Origin: Prinsepia uniflora
Taxonomy: Eukaryota; Streptophyta; Magnoliopsida; Rosales; Rosaceae
Assembly (NCBI GenBank): GCA_032719365.1
Contig: CM064875.1
Span: forward strand, 19,939,674-20,003,673
DNA: 64,000 nucleotides
Direction of reading: 5' to 3'
Under the pieces are notes generated by a model. That model had not been told where the DNA came from and made no database searches. It worked only from the letters and a program-made list of their open reading frames with translations. How positions within the stretch are numbered: the first letter of the stretch is position 1; each line of letters opens with the position of its first letter. Below are positions 11,801 to 25,039 of the stretch, one piece after another. The translations under genes were made by a program, and so were the position numbers.

Positions 11801-14800
11801 CTGTCGTTGGATTCGTATCGACGAGACCTACGTAACGGTCTTTGGCACTTGTCCATTGGACTTCCCGGGTCAAAAGTCAACATTTGGCCCCTTTTTAGCC
11901 AAATGACCAAAATACCCCTCAACTTCCGAACGTCATAACTTTTTCCTCAAATGTCGAAATCGAACGTGCCACCTGTCTATGAACTCGTGACGTCCCGAAC
12001 TACGTCACAGTCATCGGTCAAAGTCTGTTTGACCGCCCGAACTAAAAGTCAACATTTTACCCACGTAGGGGCAAAACGGTCATTTTGCACACGTAGGGGC
12101 AAAACGGTCATTTTGCACAATTCGTCCGATTTCACTCAACTAATCCCAGATTAGTCACTCTAAATCATAATTAATTAATATTCAATCCCGATACTCGGGA
12201 CGGGTCATTACACCCAATCCCCCCAGGATTAATGTAGGACGCGCCTGATCCCGTCTGACACGGAGTGTCAGACAAGGGATATTCTCACTTTATCCCGCTC
12301 GGGGCTTTAGAGTACTCCAGGATCCGGATGAGGTATGTGATGTTTCGGTCTCTGCTACAGCCCGTATCCGCGATCAACCTGAAGGGCAATCAAAACATTA
12401 AAATCTGTGAGTGGAAAAAACAAAGAGTTTATAAAAACATTTAATCAAAAAGACATTTGTACCCTTCACTAAAAAGCATGCATGCATTCAAAAATCAATT
12501 TATCAAACCAATAGGGCCTTGGCCCAAAATCGTAAATGAAACTAATCATATGGGCCACTGCCCAAATCCATGTGGGACTCAGCCCAAAACCTGTACATCA
12601 TATATCATATAACGTATACATATAAGTCACATAACCAATCCTATCACGGTTTCTAAAGCTACGCACGTGCTACCCGAGGTCTCAAAGCCTAAGTCTCCCC
12701 AGGGTCCACCCAGGTCAATGTTCATAGATCAATAACCATCTCTGTGAGTTACAATCCATAAGCCTTCTTGAGAGTAAGGTACCCAACGGGGGCGACTCCA
12801 CACAGTTAGTCCTCCGTGACTACTCCTGGGTCCATCCAGGCCAACGACCTTCCCCGGAGGAGACAATCCAAATAAAGGAAGGTATATGAATATATATATA
12901 TAATGAAAATATTCTTAAAACCTTTCAAAGGATTCATTGCTGGTCCCCATAAACCGTCATGAACCAAAAAATCCATTTAGGGTCCCCGACTCGAAATCAC
13001 AAATGTAAACCAAAGGGGCCTCGAGCTCGAACTCATGAGTGCAACCACCCGTCCAGGATCACTCTCAATCCTGGTATGTCGCCGTGAATATATCAACCGA
13101 CGTGACCACCTCTAGATCATGGTGCACCCATCAACGATTGATATCCCAAATCGTCAGCACTTCGAAGTCGAGCCTCCATCGGCTGCTCGACAATGGTTTG
13201 TGCATCGTGACCTCACCGGAAGGAACACATCCCAGCCCGGAGGCGAGCGTCGTGTCGTCCGTCGCCATGCACATAGCACTCGCCGCGACCACGACTCAGA
13301 CTTGTAGGTCACCAATAGGGCCACATGCCTGAGACAAAACCAAATGGGTCTCATGCCCGAGTTTATCCTTTTTAAAGCCCAAAACCATTTCGTTTAAACC
13401 ATCGTAGAAATACAAACCCGTATAGGCACCGTATAAGGCCAAAACTTCGAAATACATGCCAATACGTAACCACAAACAAATTCACTCATGGCATCACAAA
13501 ACATGTATTAAAACACATAATAAACATTTAAGCATGCATCAATTTAGAAAACAAGGTCCACTCACAGACCGTCCGAGCTGCCGTCTCGATACGTGTGCCA
13601 TACGACTCTCCTGGGCTAAACACTGTCACTGAGAGCTCCAAACATGTCTAAATCGTAATAGAGGGTTACTAACTACTTAAATAACGCCTCACTAAAACCC
13701 CGTAATTTTTCGGAATTTTTAACTATTTTTAAAATCAATCCTAAACCTTCGGACACCCCGAAGCCTATCGAAACGATGTCCGATTGACACGAAACCAGTC
13801 CCAAAATGTTCGTTACATCAAATAGAGTATTTCACATGTTGAAGTCATCCCCAAAAGGTCCACAACACGCCCTCACGCACTGCCCAAAGAGGCTGCGCGT
13901 GAAAGCCACGCGCCTGCTGCAGTGTCATCCCTTACCTCGCTACAGACCCGGTTCAGACCAGTTCGAACCGGTTTGGTCGAACCGAACTGGCAGTCAAGGT
14001 CTAGCCTTATTTCTCACTTGTTTTCAATGCATTTCTTCCCATTTTTATTCCTAAATGTTCCTAACAATGAACCTAATCAATCCAGCCGTTAAAAACAGGA
14101 AAAAAGGGCCGAAATCGTACCTTGAAAATCCATGGTTGAACCGGCCACCTGCAACTGATCACTGCCGTGGCCTCCGGCCTTCCTAGCCCTCGAAATCCAT
14201 CCAAATCTTCCCCTTAGATCGCCAGGAAGTTATTCCCATTAACAGAATCGACTAAAAAATCCCTAAACACAAATTCAAAAATTCAAAAACAACCTACTCA
14301 CGGTCTCGGGTTTTCCTCCGCCGTGTCCACCACCGTGGCATGTCGTCCCTCACCGTGTCATCCCAATCTCTCTCAGTCCCTCACTGGAACACAGAAACGA
14401 TTATAGTGGTGAGGTGTGGGTGTTTGTTTGCTAAAACGGAAATTGAGGATGGAGGGGGAAGGGTGTTCGGATTGTTAGAGGAATCAGAGAAGGATGATTG
14501 ATGATCAGGTGACAGAGGGAAGGAAATGGACGGTCAGGATTGAAAGATTAGATGAGATGGCTGGCTGGGATTAAGAGATGAGATGAGTAGGAATTATAAA
14601 ATAATATAAATAATATTATTTTAATCCAAATCTCACCAATCAATTTTGAGATCCACAATTTAGGGTTAATGACCAAGGGAATGAGTGGCACTTGTCACTC
14701 ATCCATGGGTCCCACTTAAATATCCGCCCAATCAGATATTTCTACCTAATCATTGCCTCGTAATGCGTGCATAGTGAAATCGAACTTCCGTGAACCATAA

Positions 14801-15049
14801 CTACTTTGTTCGACGTCCGATTTCGGCGTGCCACTTATCTACGGATTCGTATCGACTCGATCTACATAACGATCCTCGGCCCTTGGCCATTGGACCTCCT
14901 GGGTCAAAATTCAAAATTTTGCCCACGACTAGGGGCAAAAAGGTCATTTTGCGTCGTCCGTCCAATTTCGCTCAACTAATCACCGATTAACCTCACTAAT
15001 TCTTGATTAGTCACTAATCTAATCCCTAATTTTGGGACGGGTCGTTACA
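8867..15049 (-). mobile_element. Solo LTR F, split by solo LTR E
   Basis: Outer parts are 8867-8884 and 12218-15049. On the plus strand it starts tgtcaggacctgtcccaa and ends gggacgggtcgttaca. The flanks are tcaca (8862-8866) and tcaga (15050-15054), a 5-bp duplication with one mismatch. Removing F rejoins element C interior exactly as in N (36130-36180). F carries the U5-side hairpin at 12253-12273 and a near-perfect copy of the other hairpin at 14679-14704. No protein-coding frame is supported. Confidence 0.85.
8885..12212 (-). mobile_element. Solo LTR E with exact target duplication, nested in F
   Basis: Plus-strand termini are tgacaggaccccgtccc and gggacgggtcattaca, flanked by cccaa at 8880-8884 and 12213-12217. 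The target is position ~18 of LTR F. At ~3.33 kb it is the longest LTR here. It belongs with LTRs I and L: all share the cgttcctcgtaaaacgtgcc block (10024-10043), in opposite orientation to L at ~40940. A small run of tactcacaagtgcac-like repeats sits at 9440-9535. It is non-coding. Confidence 0.9.
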
Positions 15050-15634
15050 TCAGACCCTGGTAACCTGTCCAACCAATCTCTAACCAATCTTTAATTAGTC
15101 TCAACTCGACTCAACCAGTGTCGTCCACCAGGTCATCCCCGACCTCAGCTGCACTCTATAGCACAATCACCACAGTTGACATAACATGCCCGACCAATGG
15201 TTGCCAAAGTCAAACCACACGTCGACTCACATTTTCGAACCATACATCGTACACGAGGGTTCCCCGGACCTGGCCACCCTCGGCAGCGCAATTCCCAACT
15301 CAACATGACCTGACCATCTAATAGTCACAACTCCACACTATCGTCATATCCAATCCTGCAATATCGTGATAGACGATCAAAACATAATCGTCCCGCAGTC
15401 AAAACTCTAAAGCATTGTTACGTTCATCCCTTAGTAGGGTCCCACACTGCCAAACCACGACATAATTATGGCAAACTCAGGCACCAATTGTCGAACCAAA
15501 ACTATCAACGATTCATTTCCGCTAACTATCAAACCGGCATCCTAACTATCAGGTTGATAACGGGCTGACCACGTAGAGACATCACATCATCCACCTGCGC
15601 ATACCACAAGAGCAAACCGTGCTCTGATACCACA
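15050..15634 (-). mobile_element. Element C interior, segment 3, with primer binding site
   Basis: Last interior part of C. It resembles the N interior at 36150-36848 (for example ctgtccaaccaatc and actcgactcaacca). Bases 15621-15632 read GCTCTGATACCA, the complement of TGGTATCAGAGC, which pairs with the 3' end of initiator tRNA-Met. It lies two bases from the 5' LTR, as expected for a minus-strand retrotransposon. No coding frame. Confidence 0.8.
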
Positions 15635-18542
15635 TGACACGACCCATCCCAAATCCCACCGGGATTAACGCGGGATGTGCCATGCTCCCGTCTGACACGA
15701 AGTGTCAGACAAGGGATAACTCAAAATCGCAGGCCATTCAGGGCTTCCAGAGCACACTAGGATCGGTGGAGGAGTGTGATATCTCGGTCACTACTACAGC
15801 CCGCATCCGCGATCAACCTGAAGGGCATTAAAATCATTTAAAAGCTGTGAGTGGACGAAAAATCAATAGTTTAATAAAACACATTTCATAAGAAGACATT
15901 TATGCCCTTCACTAAAAAGTATGCATGCATTCGAAAACAAATAATCAAACCATTTAATTTAATTAAATCATTAAGATCTTAGCCTAAAACCATAAATTTA
16001 TGTATGTGGGAACTCAGCCCAAAACCACCAACACTGAAATACCATTTCATAAATCCAATAAATCTGAAGTCCACATACATACTCCAGTAAAGCCATGAAT
16101 CATAATTCAATCCAATACCATCATATACCAATCCTCGACATCCCAGATGCTTGGCGTCACAGACGTCATGTCACGGTTCAAGCTACGCGTGCTACCCGGG
16201 GTCTTAACCCGAGTCAATCTCTGACATCCCAGATGTTTGACGTCCTAGTCATCAAGCAATCCTACTCCTGAGTCACTATACGGTCTGGTCGCTCCGTGTA
16301 GTGACCCCTCGCAAGCAATGCGCCGTGACCACTCCAGCGTCCCAGACGACTGGAGGAAACAATCCATAGATATAAGGATGGTATATGTAAATATTTCATC
16401 AATCATCTCAACATTTCAAATGGGCCTATGCCCAGGATTTCCATAAAACCATCGTAATCCAAAAATCTGATTTCTCCAATCCAAATCCATTTATGGGTCC
16501 CCGGCCCGAAATTACATTCATAAAACACAATTGGGCCTCATGTCCGATTTCGTAAACCAACTGGGCCTCTGACCCGATAATATAACTCAAATGGACTTCA
16601 TGTCCGAGGGTTTCCTAAACAAATGGATCACCTGCCCGAGTTCACCTTTTCAAATGCAAAACCATTTCATCTAACCATCACCGAAACCACAAGCACGTAT
16701 AACTACAGTGTAAAAATCATAAACCTCGATATACGTGAAATACATAAATCATCTTGAAATACGTGTAAATATGTAAATCACCAATATCACAATCATCATC
16801 ATAGAAATCACATATATAAAACATATAAAACAGTTATGCATGCATCACAGTTTAGAAAACAATGTCCACTCATAGACCTTCCTAGCTTCCGCCTTGATAC
16901 GCGTGTGATAAGCCTCCTCGGGCTAAATCACCGTCCTCAGAATATCTGAACCTGTCCAAATCATACTAGAGGGTTACTAACTACTTTAATAACCTCTCAT
17001 TAAAGCCCCCTAACTTTCTGGGATTTTTAAACGTATTTTCCATAGAATTTAAACCTTCGGACACCCAAAACTACCCCGAAACGGTATCCGATCGACACGA
17101 AACCAATCCCAAAATATTCGTTACATCAAAAGGATGATTTCATATGTTGAACACGACTCCCAAAATTGCCCGATGCACCCCCACGCTCCGGGGTACTGTG
17201 CTTCTTCTTCCTTGGCTGAACCGATCCACTGGTTAGCTGGTCTAACCGAACCGACGGGACCAGTCCAAGGCCATATCTCCCTATTTTCCACCAATTATCT
17301 CTAATATATCCTAGGAGAAGTTTTATGCAATTAAATCCATGAAAACTAACCTAAATCATGGTGGTTCAACATACCATTCACGGCCCAAAAACTCATCCTA
17401 TGCTCTGAGCACATCCAAGGGAAAAAATTACTTCCTATGGACTTCATTTAACTTCTAGGAACCTCAAAATCATGTTTAGGTCTTAGGTTTGAGCTTACCT
17501 GGCCAAATGGAGATTTCGACGGGTTGCCACTAAATTCCTCTCACAACCGTTCCATCGTCGTGCTTTCATCACCATGGCCACCATTGGACTCGTCTCGACC
17601 TCTGAAGCATCCTCCAATTCACAAAAAGGGTCAACAACCAACCAAACTCAATATTCCATTTTTGAACTTAAAACAAGGTTCCTGGCTTATCTTCGAGCTT
17701 CCACTACCGTGCATGACGGTCCACCCCGACAGCCTCATCGTCATCGACCCAGTCCCCTCACTCTTTTTCGTTCACGGTCCATCATCATTTGATGAAGGAT
17801 TGAAGGTGTTGTATAGGATGGGTTCAGAGTTATGGGTTCTTCTCCGCCGTGGCCACCGATGTGGCTCATGCCGTCCCTCAGCCTCACCGTTCTCAGTCCT
17901 TCACTCACGGTCTCTCAATAATCACAGAAGATGACAGGGCAGAGGGGTGGTGAGTGCTGGTGTGTTTGTTTAGGAAGAAGGAAATGGTGCACGGGTTTGG
18001 AGGAATAACAGAGATGATGAATATGAACTGATGATGATGAAGGGTGAGGACGAAAGGGCTGAGAGAGATGGACAGTTAGGATTGGTAGATGAGTGTGTGA
18101 GTTCGTTTAACAATAATTAACAATGGACCAATGAGAAACAAGATCCACAATTTAGGGGAAGTGATCAATGGGATAAGTGACACTTGTCACTCATCCAAGG
18201 GCCCCACCTTAATTAATCAGCCAATCAGATTTAATTATCATTTAATGCGAATCCCAAGACGTTAAATTCTAGATTTCGATCCCGTGACCATAACTTCCCC
18301 GTCGAACGTCCGATTTCGACGTGCCGCTTGTCTACGTACTCGTAACGTCCCGATCTACATAACGGTCGTCGGTCCTCATATGTTTGACTTCCCAAGTCAA
18401 AAGTCAATATTTTTCCCAAATCTAAGGGCAAGACGGTCATTTTACACCATCCGTCTAAATTCTCTCAAATAATCCTGAATTAGTCATTCTAAATCCATAA
18501 TTAATTAATATTAAATCTCAATATTCGGGACGGGTCGTTACA
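15635..18542 (-). mobile_element. Right (5') LTR of element C
   Basis: 2908 bp, plus-strand termini tgacacgacccatccc and gggacgggtcgttaca. It follows the primer site and abuts Ty1/copia coding sequence at 18543. The copia frame (CEG..SGKH region) is cut exactly at the LTR end, so element C inserted into a copia pol gene. It carries the U5-side hairpin at 15690-15710, a near-perfect copy of the larger hairpin at 18171-18196 and a putative acceptor near 15826 (minus strand). The purine-rich open stretch near 17524-17934 has no domain and is treated as chance. Confidence 0.85.
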
Positions 18543-20084
18543 TGCTTCCCTGAAATCCATCCTTCACAGAGTTCCTTATCACCCTGTAAACTTGGCAATC
18601 CTATCACCATTTCCTTCCGTTTGAGCATCTTAAGACTAGAGTAGTTTAAGTGTCCAAACCTTCTATGTCATACGTATGAAGCCTCCTTAGTCTCAGCTTT
18701 CCTAGCCTCAGTACTTTCTGGTTTTCTGCTTACAGGACTCACATAATCCAGTGAGAGTTTGAAACACCTACTTGCAGTCATAGGAACCTTTGCAATCCTT
18801 TGCTTCAAAGTGTCATCCTGATAGTTCTCTGCAGGACTGTTTCCAAACACCAAGCTATATTCATGTTCCACCATCTGTCCCACTCTAAGTAGATTTTCAT
18901 CTAAACCAGGCACAAGCATTACCTCTCTGATGTACTTGGTACCCTGGTCTATCTGCACCAACAAGGAACCCTTTTCCTGCAACTTGAACCAGATCTCATG
19001 TGCCCATCTTGACTTTCACATTCAGATTTTTGTCAATGTGAGTTGGTAGAGACTCATGTCCAATCATATGGTTACTGCACCCACTATCTAAGTACAAGAT
19101 AGTCTTGTCCTTCTCAATTGAGGCTGAATGACAAGCATAGAACATGCTCCCCTCTGCTCCTTCTGCTTTCTGTGCAAAAACAGGAATAAGTTGTTTCCCT
19201 GGGCAGTCCCTTGCATTGTGTCCCAGCTTTGAGCACTTAAAACGTTTGACCTTCCTTCCATTACAAAACACCTTGGTGACTTCCCCCTTCTGTGTTTCAG
19301 AGTGTTTGTCCTGTTTGACATTCTATTTACCCTTGGACCTGTCATTTCTCCAAGGTTTGTACCCTGATTTGCCCTGTGGTCTCCTAGGTTTCCAGGAAGT
19401 CGAGCTAGTATGCCCATGTGTTTTGGTTCCCATAATCATACTTGAGAAAGCCTTCTCCACCGCATTTTCAGTATGCATTTCCAATCTTTGGTCAAATGCC
19501 CTGATTGAAGCTGTTATACTCTCAACATCGATCTGGTCTAGGTCTCTTGTTTCTTCAAGGATTGAAACAATCGAATCATAGTCCTTAGTTAGACTGATTA
19601 GGATCTTTTGAGAGAGTCTCTTCTCAAAGATCTCCTCTCCATAGGACTTCATTTCATTCACAATTCCTAACAACTAGATATGTTGGAAGAAAAGATTTCG
19701 TCCTGTTTCATTCGAGTGTATTCAAGGCCCCTACGTAGAGATTGCAATTTAACAGCTCTCACCTTAGGATCACCTTTGAATTCTTTCTTCAGATTCTCCC
19801 AGGCTTGCTTAGCAACCTCCTCATTTGAGATCCTGAGAAAGATCTCCTCTGAGACTGCATCCTAGATCAGGTTCAATGCTTTAGCAATCTTGATCCAACT
19901 CTGCAAAACTTACATCAGACTCAATCTCCTCATCTTCATTGTCATACTTAGTGGCTGGTAGTCCTTGAAGCACCACAGATCATAGGTCACATGCCTTTAA
20001 AGTTGTTTTCATTTTAATGCACCAGAAGCCATATTTTACTCCTGTGAATACAGGTATATTCAGATCTCCTCCAGAGCCAACCAT
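18543..20084 (-). pseudogene. Ty1/copia gag-protease remnant (truncated, stops)
   Basis: Minus-strand reading from the ATG at 20084-20082 gives the copia Gag start (MVGSGGDLNIP...), then the UBN2 Gag core around 19870-19400 (YDSIV, ESITASIRAFDQRLE). Next come a zinc knuckle near 19240, the protease motif LYLDSGCSNHM near 19100-19070, and the GAG-pre-integrase region (LVPGLDENLL at ~18910, ending CEGWISGKH at 18543). Several stops break it (for example ~19862, 19678 and 19325). The first zinc-knuckle cysteine is arginine (RFKCSKLGH instead of CFKCxKLGH). The frame is cut at 18543 by the LTR of C; integrase and reverse transcriptase are not in the window. It is non-functional. Confidence 0.85.
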
Positions 20085-20183
20085 CGATGTCGTGGAGTGA
20101 AGCAATCGACAAGAAAACACTCACACCTTCAGCTACAGCTCTTCTCTCAAAGTAAGACGCCACAGATGAATCAGATCTTCACT

Positions 20184-20195
20184 GCTCTGATACCA
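20184..20195 (-). other. Copia primer binding site (tRNA-Met)
   Basis: GCTCTGATACCA on plus, TGGTATCAGAGC on minus, complementary to the initiator tRNA-Met 3' end. It lies three bases inside the 5' LTR of the copia element. Confidence 0.85.
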
Positions 20196-20198
20196 TAT

Positions 20199-20704
20199 TG
20201 GCAATCAGAACAAATTCAAAAGGATGCTTGAGACTCAGCTTTCTCACCACAATGCCAGACACTGTTCCATTGCTTCAGGTACTTCTTCGATACTTGATCT
20301 TCTTAGCTGAAAATGACGAGGCTAGCTCGTATGGTTTAGGAATAGATTTAGATCTTCTTCTACTCAATTTCTTGGCTCAGATTCTTAGAGAAGATTGAAT
20401 TGAATCACAAATTACTCTAATGCACTCTAGGTGTTTGTGAAAATGCAATAGAGATTTCGGGTTGTTCAATCTCACTGAGGGTTGAGTATTCTTCTTACTC
20501 AAGCTTTCTCTATCTGTTCCTCTCACATATTCTCATTCTAATTCATCAATTTAGAGTGTACGGTTACATATACACATTCATTTCACTCATTCTTCTAACT
20601 GATTCACACGCACAGCACTCACACAATCCCGCTAAGTTCTTTCTCACGAGTTGAGAGCTGTCTACTGCCAAGTCAGCTTCCAGTGAGCTGCTTAATGTCC
20701 AACA
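20199..20704 (-). mobile_element. 5' LTR of the Ty1/copia element
   Basis: 506 bp. On the minus strand it starts TGTTGGACATTAAGC and ends GATTGCCA, giving the TG...CA termini, and is followed by the primer site. Size and termini fit Ty1/copia, far shorter than the other LTRs of this window. The flank 20705-20709 is aataa; its partner duplication lies off the window to the left together with the 3' LTR. Confidence 0.8.
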
Positions 20705-21052
20705 AATAAACCTTGAAGCGTAAAATGATATCCTTGACTATTAACGCTCGGATTATTGGTTTTGTGTGGCAAATGGCAACTGCAGGCGGTCAATTTGAGG
20801 TGGCTTGTAATCCTAGCTTGCTTCATTATATATAAAATTTTGAAATAATGGTAGATTGATGGCTGTCATAGATATTTATGAAAGAAAAAACTGGATTACA
20901 GCTCTGGAAATTACGTAATTATCATTGTTTTTAAATCATAAGAATTGAAAAATTAAGAAATATTAATCTCAACCATCCAATATGCTATTAGTCTAACTCT
21001 TAAGAATTATGTCAATGTTTTTCTTAAAATTCTGATATCACAGATCTGCAAT

Positions 21053-21078
21053 GTGTGTATATATATATATATATACAC
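21053..21078. repeat. TA/TG microsatellite
   Basis: A run of alternating ta flanked by tgtg and acac, forming a self-complementary tract. Confidence 0.9.
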
Positions 21079-21142
21079 GCTCATAATATCTTTATCCAAG
21101 ATATTAACATGCTTGAGTTAGTAAGAATCCAGAATAACATAC

Positions 21143-21246
21143 CAATTGCTTGTTTGAGAGGAATTCAGGCGGTACGAAAATGTGCTCGACTGCTTCATCA
21201 TCAGTTCTGCGAAGGATGATCACCTGGCTTTTATGATCCCTTACGC
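21143..21246 (-). pseudogene. Isolated exon-like block, product not recognised
   Basis: On the minus strand a T-rich tract ending ttgtag is followed by 104 nt of open reading (VRDHKSQVIILRRTDDEAVE, then HIFVPPEFLSNKQ) and a GTATGT donor. Splice sites on both sides and non-repetitive codon content make it look like a real exon, isolated from its gene. No flanking exon is identified. It may be a host-gene fragment carried by a transposon, or chance. Confidence 0.3.
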
Positions 21247-21589
21247 CTACAATAAACCAAATGAAATAACCAAAAACAGTTGACTCATAGAACATGAAGT
21301 GTACAAAATATGAAATTTTGCAGTTAAAAGTAAAATAAGTGGAGGATTGGAGACAAGTGGATGATAAAATACTGAATAAGGAGACAAGCACCAACGCTTA
21401 ATTAAGGTGGCAACAAAGCTGTTACTCTGATCAGGAAGAATGAAGAAAAGCTTCAGTGTTCTTACTTCTGAAATCAATTGGCTACTGGGCTTCATGGGGA
21501 ACTCTGGTGTGGTTTTTAAGGGGCACGAATCTAATAAGGTGGAAAGTATTAGTACGTGGAGCTTCATGCCTTTATTGATTGTATTTTTT

Positions 21590-21903
21590 TTGGGGATATG
21601 TACTCTTTTCCCTATATTGGATTTTTCCGATTAGCGAGTTTTGTGATAAGATTTTGACGAGGCCTCATTTAGGGGTGGAGTCGAATGGGGTAGAGTGGTA
21701 CAAAATATGAAGGGGTCCATCTATTGTGAGGGAGGTGCACCATCCATATGATCTTTTAAAGTGCACTTAAGACTTTCTCTTCATTTCAATCCTATATGTA
21801 TTACTGTTTGTTGGAGTGGAGTACTCTTTTTCCTTATTCGAATTATTCGGATTTTTCCGATTAGTGGGTTTTATGATAAGGTTTTAATGAGGCCATATTT
21901 AGG
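21590..21903. repeat. Diverged direct repeat pair
   Basis: The blocks at about 21597-21676 and 21822-21903 share gtactcttttyccyta, ggatttttccgatta and gataagrttttratgaggcc in the same order. Such text is seen near the ends of plant retroelements, so this is likely an old retroelement remnant. No termini found. Confidence 0.6.
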
Positions 21904-24900
21904 CTCTAAATGTACTGTTTCTTCCGATCCAAGGAATATCTTTGTAGATAAAAAAAAGGTGGCAACCCAAAGCAAATCTTAACCATGCTCAATGAACCAA
22001 GACTTGGAATGCGAGTGGACGATAAAGAAGAGCATAAAAAAAGACATAAATTTGAGTGGCGTCAAGTAATGGTAGGATATGGTATTAGATGTTGGTTCCA
22101 AAACCCAACACGAGCGAAAGTGACTGAACATTCTCATCTTCTTCGATCTTCTTTCATCTTCCTCTCGATAATTCTCCCAAAATCTGAAGCTTATTCTACA
22201 TGATTGATTAAGGTAAAAAATCGTTTGCTTTCACGCAACTGTAAAATTGTTTACTTTCATTCATTTTAATAGAAAGAATGGAAATAGAACAAGTTATTCA
22301 ATCTTTGAAAAGAAACTCATTTATGTTTTCTTATATAATCATTAAAGAAGGAAAATGGGTAAGATTTTCAGTTCAAATCCATTATTATTACATGAAAATA
22401 CACACAAACAAAACACATAAGCTGCAGTTTATATATAAATTGTCTTGGGCATTTTATTCAATTTCTGTTTAGGCATAATTTTCATAATTTCTATTGCTTA
22501 GTATATAATATAGCATTAGTAGTCATAATTGTTGTTGCCGTTAGTTACATTTTAGTGTCAGCAATAACATAACGTCGCATCTATAATCAGCTAGCTATCT
22601 TTTAGCATCGGTAAATCAGAGCATTTGTGTGATTATTTTTGTCTTATTATTACCGTTTCATTATTCGCTCAAAATACACTCTGAATCAGACGAATTAGCC
22701 CGCTCAACTGCTTTTCCGTTATCTTCTTTCCATTTTGCATTTAGATCATTGTAGCGTCTGCATGGGCTAGAATCAGTTGAATTGGCAAAGGGCAATAGAG
22801 GAATTTTACAATCAAAATGAATATCAAGCAGTCGATCCCCAATTCATAGCCAAATCCCTAAATCTGGTCGTCTTCAATCTCAGTAGCTTCTTCCCCTATA
22901 CTAATTCCTAAAGCACAAAATCAGTTGCTCTTCTCACGTATTTCCATTCTCAGTTGGCCTCATCCCCTCATCCCCTCATCGAAGAAGAAGGGATGAACAT
23001 GGCAAACCACATACCACTTCACTTTCTTTGAATGATGAAGAAAATAAGGATACAATTTGTTTTCTCTTATGTCTTCCCCTTTGTTTCGTTATAGATTAAT
23101 CTTGCAACAAAATCTGCCGTGAAAGCTCGTGAAAGGCCAGTCATGCTTTAATTAACTAAACACAATACATTTTATTACATCACTCGTGAAAGCTCTTTAC
23201 ATCCAGCACTATATCTAGCAGCAATGGCATGGTCTTATCCTTTTTAATTAACTTTCAAAGAACATATATCTTGTTTTTTTTTTGGGTGAAAAGGAGTATA
23301 TGTTCAAGATACTGATAACTGGAAAAATTAAATTTCCAGTTTGCCAAGCACCAAATTTTTTGTCCAAATTCAGTCTAATCAATCAGATATAACAATTAAT
23401 CAATTAAATTTCCAGTCTACCAAGCACCAATTTTCTTCGTCAATTTCATTAATTTGATGATGAAATTTTTGTCCAAATTGGTGAATTTCCAGTCTACCAA
23501 GTTTTGCTGGGTTTTAGTTTATTTAATAAAGCATTTGGAGGAAATCAGAAGGAAATCAGTTCGATTTCTTCGTTAATTTCATTAATTGGATGATGAATTG
23601 CTTTGGATGGAAGAAAAATGATGTATTGTTCATTAATTTGGTGTCGATTATTTTGGAGTGACTGGATTTGGATGCATTTTTCTAAATAGCCCTAACTTAA
23701 TTGCCACATGCCTGCGACATAAGTACTTAAATGTCAGTGACAAAAATAATGCAATGGATTTGATGATATAGCTTCTTTGAAATAAAGTGAGTTAATTATA
23801 CTTTTAAGTGCATTTTGAAATTAAGTAATTTTGATTTAAGTGCAGTTGAAATAATAAATCAAGATTTTTTGTCAATGGCTTCCCTATTCGTTCCTGATCA
23901 AGCATTTTTGTCAATGACTTCCCTATTCCTTCATGTTTGTCATCCTTTTCTCCTATGTTCCCTCATCACCTTAATTTTCCATTCCGTTCTTTTTTACTCC
24001 ATGACCACATCCAGTTTTCCCGTAACCTTTCCTTCCCCTACCCCTTGTTCCCATGGTCCTTTGGGGTCCTTGTTCGCTTCCCTTAAGTCTACCCATCTCT
24101 CTCACCTTTCCCCGCTCCATAAGACAAACTAGTTGTACTTTATTTTTATGTTTTCTTGGCAATTATTGTTGTTTATTGTGTTAAAATATGTTGAATGCTT
24201 ATGTTCAACTTTTGAGTCGGAAGAGTTTGTGTCTCTTGGTTGTTCTTTCTATCTGCTATTTTCATTGTGAGAAATATGACTAATCTGTCTCTTGGTTTTT
24301 CTTTTTATGTTTGCTTTTATTCAGATGGAAATCTGTTTGATGATATTGGTCATAGTTTCGAAGATAGAAGTGCAACCGAAAATGATAATGAAAGATCAAT
24401 TCCAGTTGATGCAAAGCCTCTGTCTCAAGCTCAAGCAGCTGCTGCAGCTAGTAAGAGGAGAAGAAGGTTGACTTCGGAGGTATGGAAACATTTTGAAATT
24501 CTTTCTCCTACTGAAGGAGAGAAAAAACAAAGAGCTAAGTGTATGAAATGTGGGTTAACATATATTGCTGATAGCAGTTATGGTACTGGAAATTTTAAAA
24601 GACATATTGAAACATGCATAAGGAAAGATACTAGAGATCTAGGACAATTATTGTTATCAAAATCTGATGGAGCAATTATAACTAGATCTGCAAAATTCGA
24701 TGAAGATAAGTTTAGGGAGCTCTTGGTGATGGCTATTGTTATGCATAACTTACCATTTCAGTTTGTTAAATATGCTGGTATTAGACCAGTCTTTAGCTAT
24801 ATATGTGCTGATCTCAAGTTGATATCTACGAATACTGCCAAAGCTGATCTTTTCAGCATGTATAAAAGAGAAAAAGATAAGCTTAAGAAGATATTAGGGG

Positions 24901-25039
24901 TCAGTCCTGAAAGAATTTGTTTGACCTCAGATATGTGGAGCTCTTTAACAACTTATAGTTATCTATGCTTGACTGCTCATTATGTTGATGCTAATTGGAA
25001 ACTACAGAAAAGAATTTTAAGCTTCAGTTTCATGCCTCC

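Larger units (their letters stand above)
20705..24323. other. AT-rich non-coding stretch between copia and hAT coding exons
   Basis: No convincing complete gene. It holds a TA microsatellite (21053-21078), an exon-like block on the minus strand (21143-21246) and a diverged direct repeat (21590-21676 and 21822-21903). The segment before 24323 has the T-rich look of plant intron DNA and ends in a good acceptor (tttgcttttattcag). It is probably the 5' portion of the hAT transposon, or DNA carried by it, but no left terminal repeat was found. Confidence 0.4.

Noticed and set aside
15621..15632. tRNA fragments or genes at GCTCTGATACCA sites
   Set aside because: Only the 12-nt primer-pairing sequence is present, at LTR borders (also 20184, 36833, 45061); no cloverleaf surrounds it.
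17524..17934. 136-residue open frame in the C right LTR
   Set aside because: The equivalent stretch in the left LTR is interrupted and differs in frame; it lies in LTR DNA rich in ccgccgtggccacc words.
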